From: Thunnus maccoyii
Taxonomy: Eukaryota > Chordata > Actinopteri > Scombriformes > Scombridae
Reading direction: 5' to 3'
NCBI RefSeq assembly: GCF_910596095.1
Contig: NC_056548.1
Span: 17,322,651-17,386,650 of the forward strand
DNA: 64,000 nt
The stretch's first letter is position 1. Every line of letters begins with the position of its first letter. This document shows, one piece after another, positions 62,383 to 64,000 of the stretch. The notes under the pieces are model-generated. The model had not been told where the DNA came from. It saw only the letters and a program-made list of their open reading frames with translations, and searched no databases. The translations under genes and the position numbers were made by a program.

Positions 62383-63310
62383 TCAGTCTTGTTTATGTGC
62401 ATCTGAGTCTTCAGAGCACATCTCCACTGTCTGCACAGGCAGGATAAGGCCAAGGAACCAGCGGGTACCAAAAACATCCTTTAGGTTGGTTCTCCAAGGG
62501 CTGCGGTTCTCCACAAGCTGCCCCCTCTGCATCTGACACCAGGTCTGACCCCGGGCCACCAGCAGCACCTGCTGGCAACAGAAGCCTGCACACACCAGGC
62601 CGATGCCCAGCCACACATACAGCATCAGCACCAGGAAGAGCTGCAAGCCTGAGATCGTTCCTGTTTGGGAGATAATGAGAATGAAGAAATGAATTCTTCA
62701 GCAAGTCATTTATCTTAAATGATCATCTAGACTTGGAATTGTAAAACAACTCACCCATGAAGAAGTAACCGGTGGAGAGGGGGAGAAGAGTCAGGAAGGT
62801 CAGTGGGTTCTCAAAGGAGATGGAGTACTCCACTGTAAGAAAGGCCACACCAAGAACCAAGGAGTACATACAAGTGCATGATGTGTAGATGCAGAACATG
62901 ATGAAGTAGCGCATGTTTTTGTTGCCAATGCAGTTTCCAGTGAAGAAGCAGTGGTGATCCCTCTTGAGAATAACTTTCTTACACAGTTTGCAGAAGTGGC
63001 GACCATTCAGGAGGTAGTGTGCGTCCACTTTGTCCGAGCAGTGCGGCGAACACACTGGAACAACAGTCTCGTTGGCACTTTCAGCAGGATATTTGATAGT
63101 CATTGTGTAATTCCCCAATGCATTGAACATTAAGAAAAGGAAAACAACTGTGTGAAGAGTTGTGGATCCCACCAGCGATGTATCCGGGCTTGGGAAGATT
63201 GTTGGGATGAAAAAGCAGAAGTGCAAAATGAAGGTGACGGCTGTAGCCATGAAGAAGTATGCAGGTGCTACAGCGTTGAGGAGTCTCAGTTTCAGCATCC
63301 TGGTGAACAT
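62383..63310 (-). CDS. zdhhc22: Palmitoyltransferase ZDHHC22, two coding exons
   Basis: Coding exons 63310-62755 and 62660-62383 join at a phase-1 border (ATG G, donor GTGAGT; acceptor cccaaacag) to 277 residues, or 273 if translation starts at the second in-frame ATG (63298), which lines up with the human start MLALRLLN. Human ZDHHC22 is 263. The DHHC cysteine-rich domain spans about residues 87-135, with the catalytic DHHC at 118-121 inside KRDHHCFFTGNCIG. Hydrophobic segments at about 12-38, 49-66, 134-160, 166-185 and 192-215 are membrane spans. The enzyme attaches palmitate to protein cysteines through a cysteine-linked intermediate; the mammalian protein acts on BK potassium channels, among others. 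An acceptor (ctctcacacag) sits 2 nt before the first ATG, so a non-coding exon lies further right. It is convergent with cipc, as in human. Confidence 0.94.
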
Positions 63311-63312
63311 GT

Positions 63313-64000
63313 CTGTGTGAGAGTAAGGACACAGTCAGCAGGATGATGCTGAAGTTGACTTCAGCTCACATATTCTGATTCTTAGGTTAAGGGGAAAGTA
63401 AAGGGAAATGTAAATGATGATGATGTAGCAGCAGAATAAGTGTTTTTGCAACATTTAAAACCGTGAAAAGGTGTTAGACATCGTAGTAAATGTCTTAACG
63501 TTGTTTAAAACCCACTTTCAGATTTGTGAAAACTTTATTTTATGTATGAAAATAAAAAAGGGACAATTTCACTGATTCTCTTTCACAGTTAGTGTTGCAA
63601 AGCCCCTTAATCCCTTATAGATCCCCTCCAGAGGTGTTTTGAGACATAAAAATACTTTGCTTTGAGTAATGTTTTTTCCACAAAAGTTTCAAATTAGTTT
63701 CAAATTCTTAAAATGACATTACTGCTGCTTCCCTGCTAACCATTATTTAAAAAATCCAGAATCTATGAATATGCAAGAATTTTTCTTATTAAAAGTTTAA
63801 CATCTGGACACAACATGTCTCCTACTTCACTGAAAAGTCCATTCTCAGTGTTTGTGCACTGTAGGCTTCAAGTTGCATATTGGACCATGACTGCCCTCCA
63901 AACCAGTCATGGCATCACAGATTTAAGGTGAGCACAAATAACCTTTCCCCCTTCAGTAAATAAATGTGAAAACAGCCTCATAGAGTCAAACTCTTAACAC
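63313..64000 (-). other. zdhhc22 upstream intron or 5' region
   Basis: The acceptor ending at 63313 implies an upstream non-coding exon in this stretch or past the right edge. The sequence is AT-rich and I see no confident exon, repeat or promoter element. Confidence 0.5.

Noticed and set aside
1..64000. CRISPR arrays, bacterial operons, phage or integrated virus
   Set aside because: No spaced direct repeats or bacterial gene structure; the coding content is intron-split vertebrate genes and the only reverse transcriptase is a LINE fossil.

Overview
This is a piece of a vertebrate nuclear genome, most likely from a percomorph-type teleost fish. All recognisable proteins are vertebrate ones split by GT-AG introns. 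The DNA is AT-rich, gene-poor and full of microsatellites. It also carries dispersed elements typical of spiny-rayed fish: hAT-like MITEs, TTAA-flanked foldback elements, a repeat with many copies of a gttagcatgctaac-like core, and a decayed non-LTR retrotransposon. There are no bacterial operons, CRISPR arrays, rRNA or tRNA genes that I can support. No species can be named from the sequence alone.

Layout, left to right. (1) 1-13260, minus strand: the 5' end of a solute carrier family 35 member F gene (SLC35F3/F4 type). Two mutually compatible first coding exons are present, at 12936-13155 and 3426-3501. The transmembrane body of the protein lies beyond the left edge. (2) 13261-37.7 kb: about 24 kb of gene desert between two divergent genes. 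It holds simple repeats, two adjoining or nested foldback elements at 33.2-34.5 kb, and AT-rich stretches that could be regulatory. (3) 38141-50880, plus strand: a complete seven-coding-exon placenta growth factor gene (pgf, VEGF family) with a 10.7 kb first intron. (4) 51.7-54.7 kb: intergenic DNA with a dead LINE reverse transcriptase and a hAT MITE. (5) about 54.7-59.2 kb, plus strand: cipc (CLOCK-interacting pacemaker), with a likely non-coding first exon and three coding exons. (6) 62383-63310, minus strand: zdhhc22 (DHHC palmitoyltransferase), convergent with cipc.

cipc and zdhhc22 are neighbours in the same convergent orientation on human chromosome 14q24, where PGF also lies, so the right half is a conserved syntenic block. 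The genes do not form a pathway: they are a predicted vesicular/plasma membrane transporter, a secreted angiogenic ligand, a circadian repressor and a membrane enzyme. I found no undescribed biological system. The observations most worth checking are the alternative first exons of the SLC35F gene, the frame-neutral cassette exons that set the basic tail of pgf, the long foldback element, and the MITEs at both ends of cipc, one of which may supply its polyadenylation signal.
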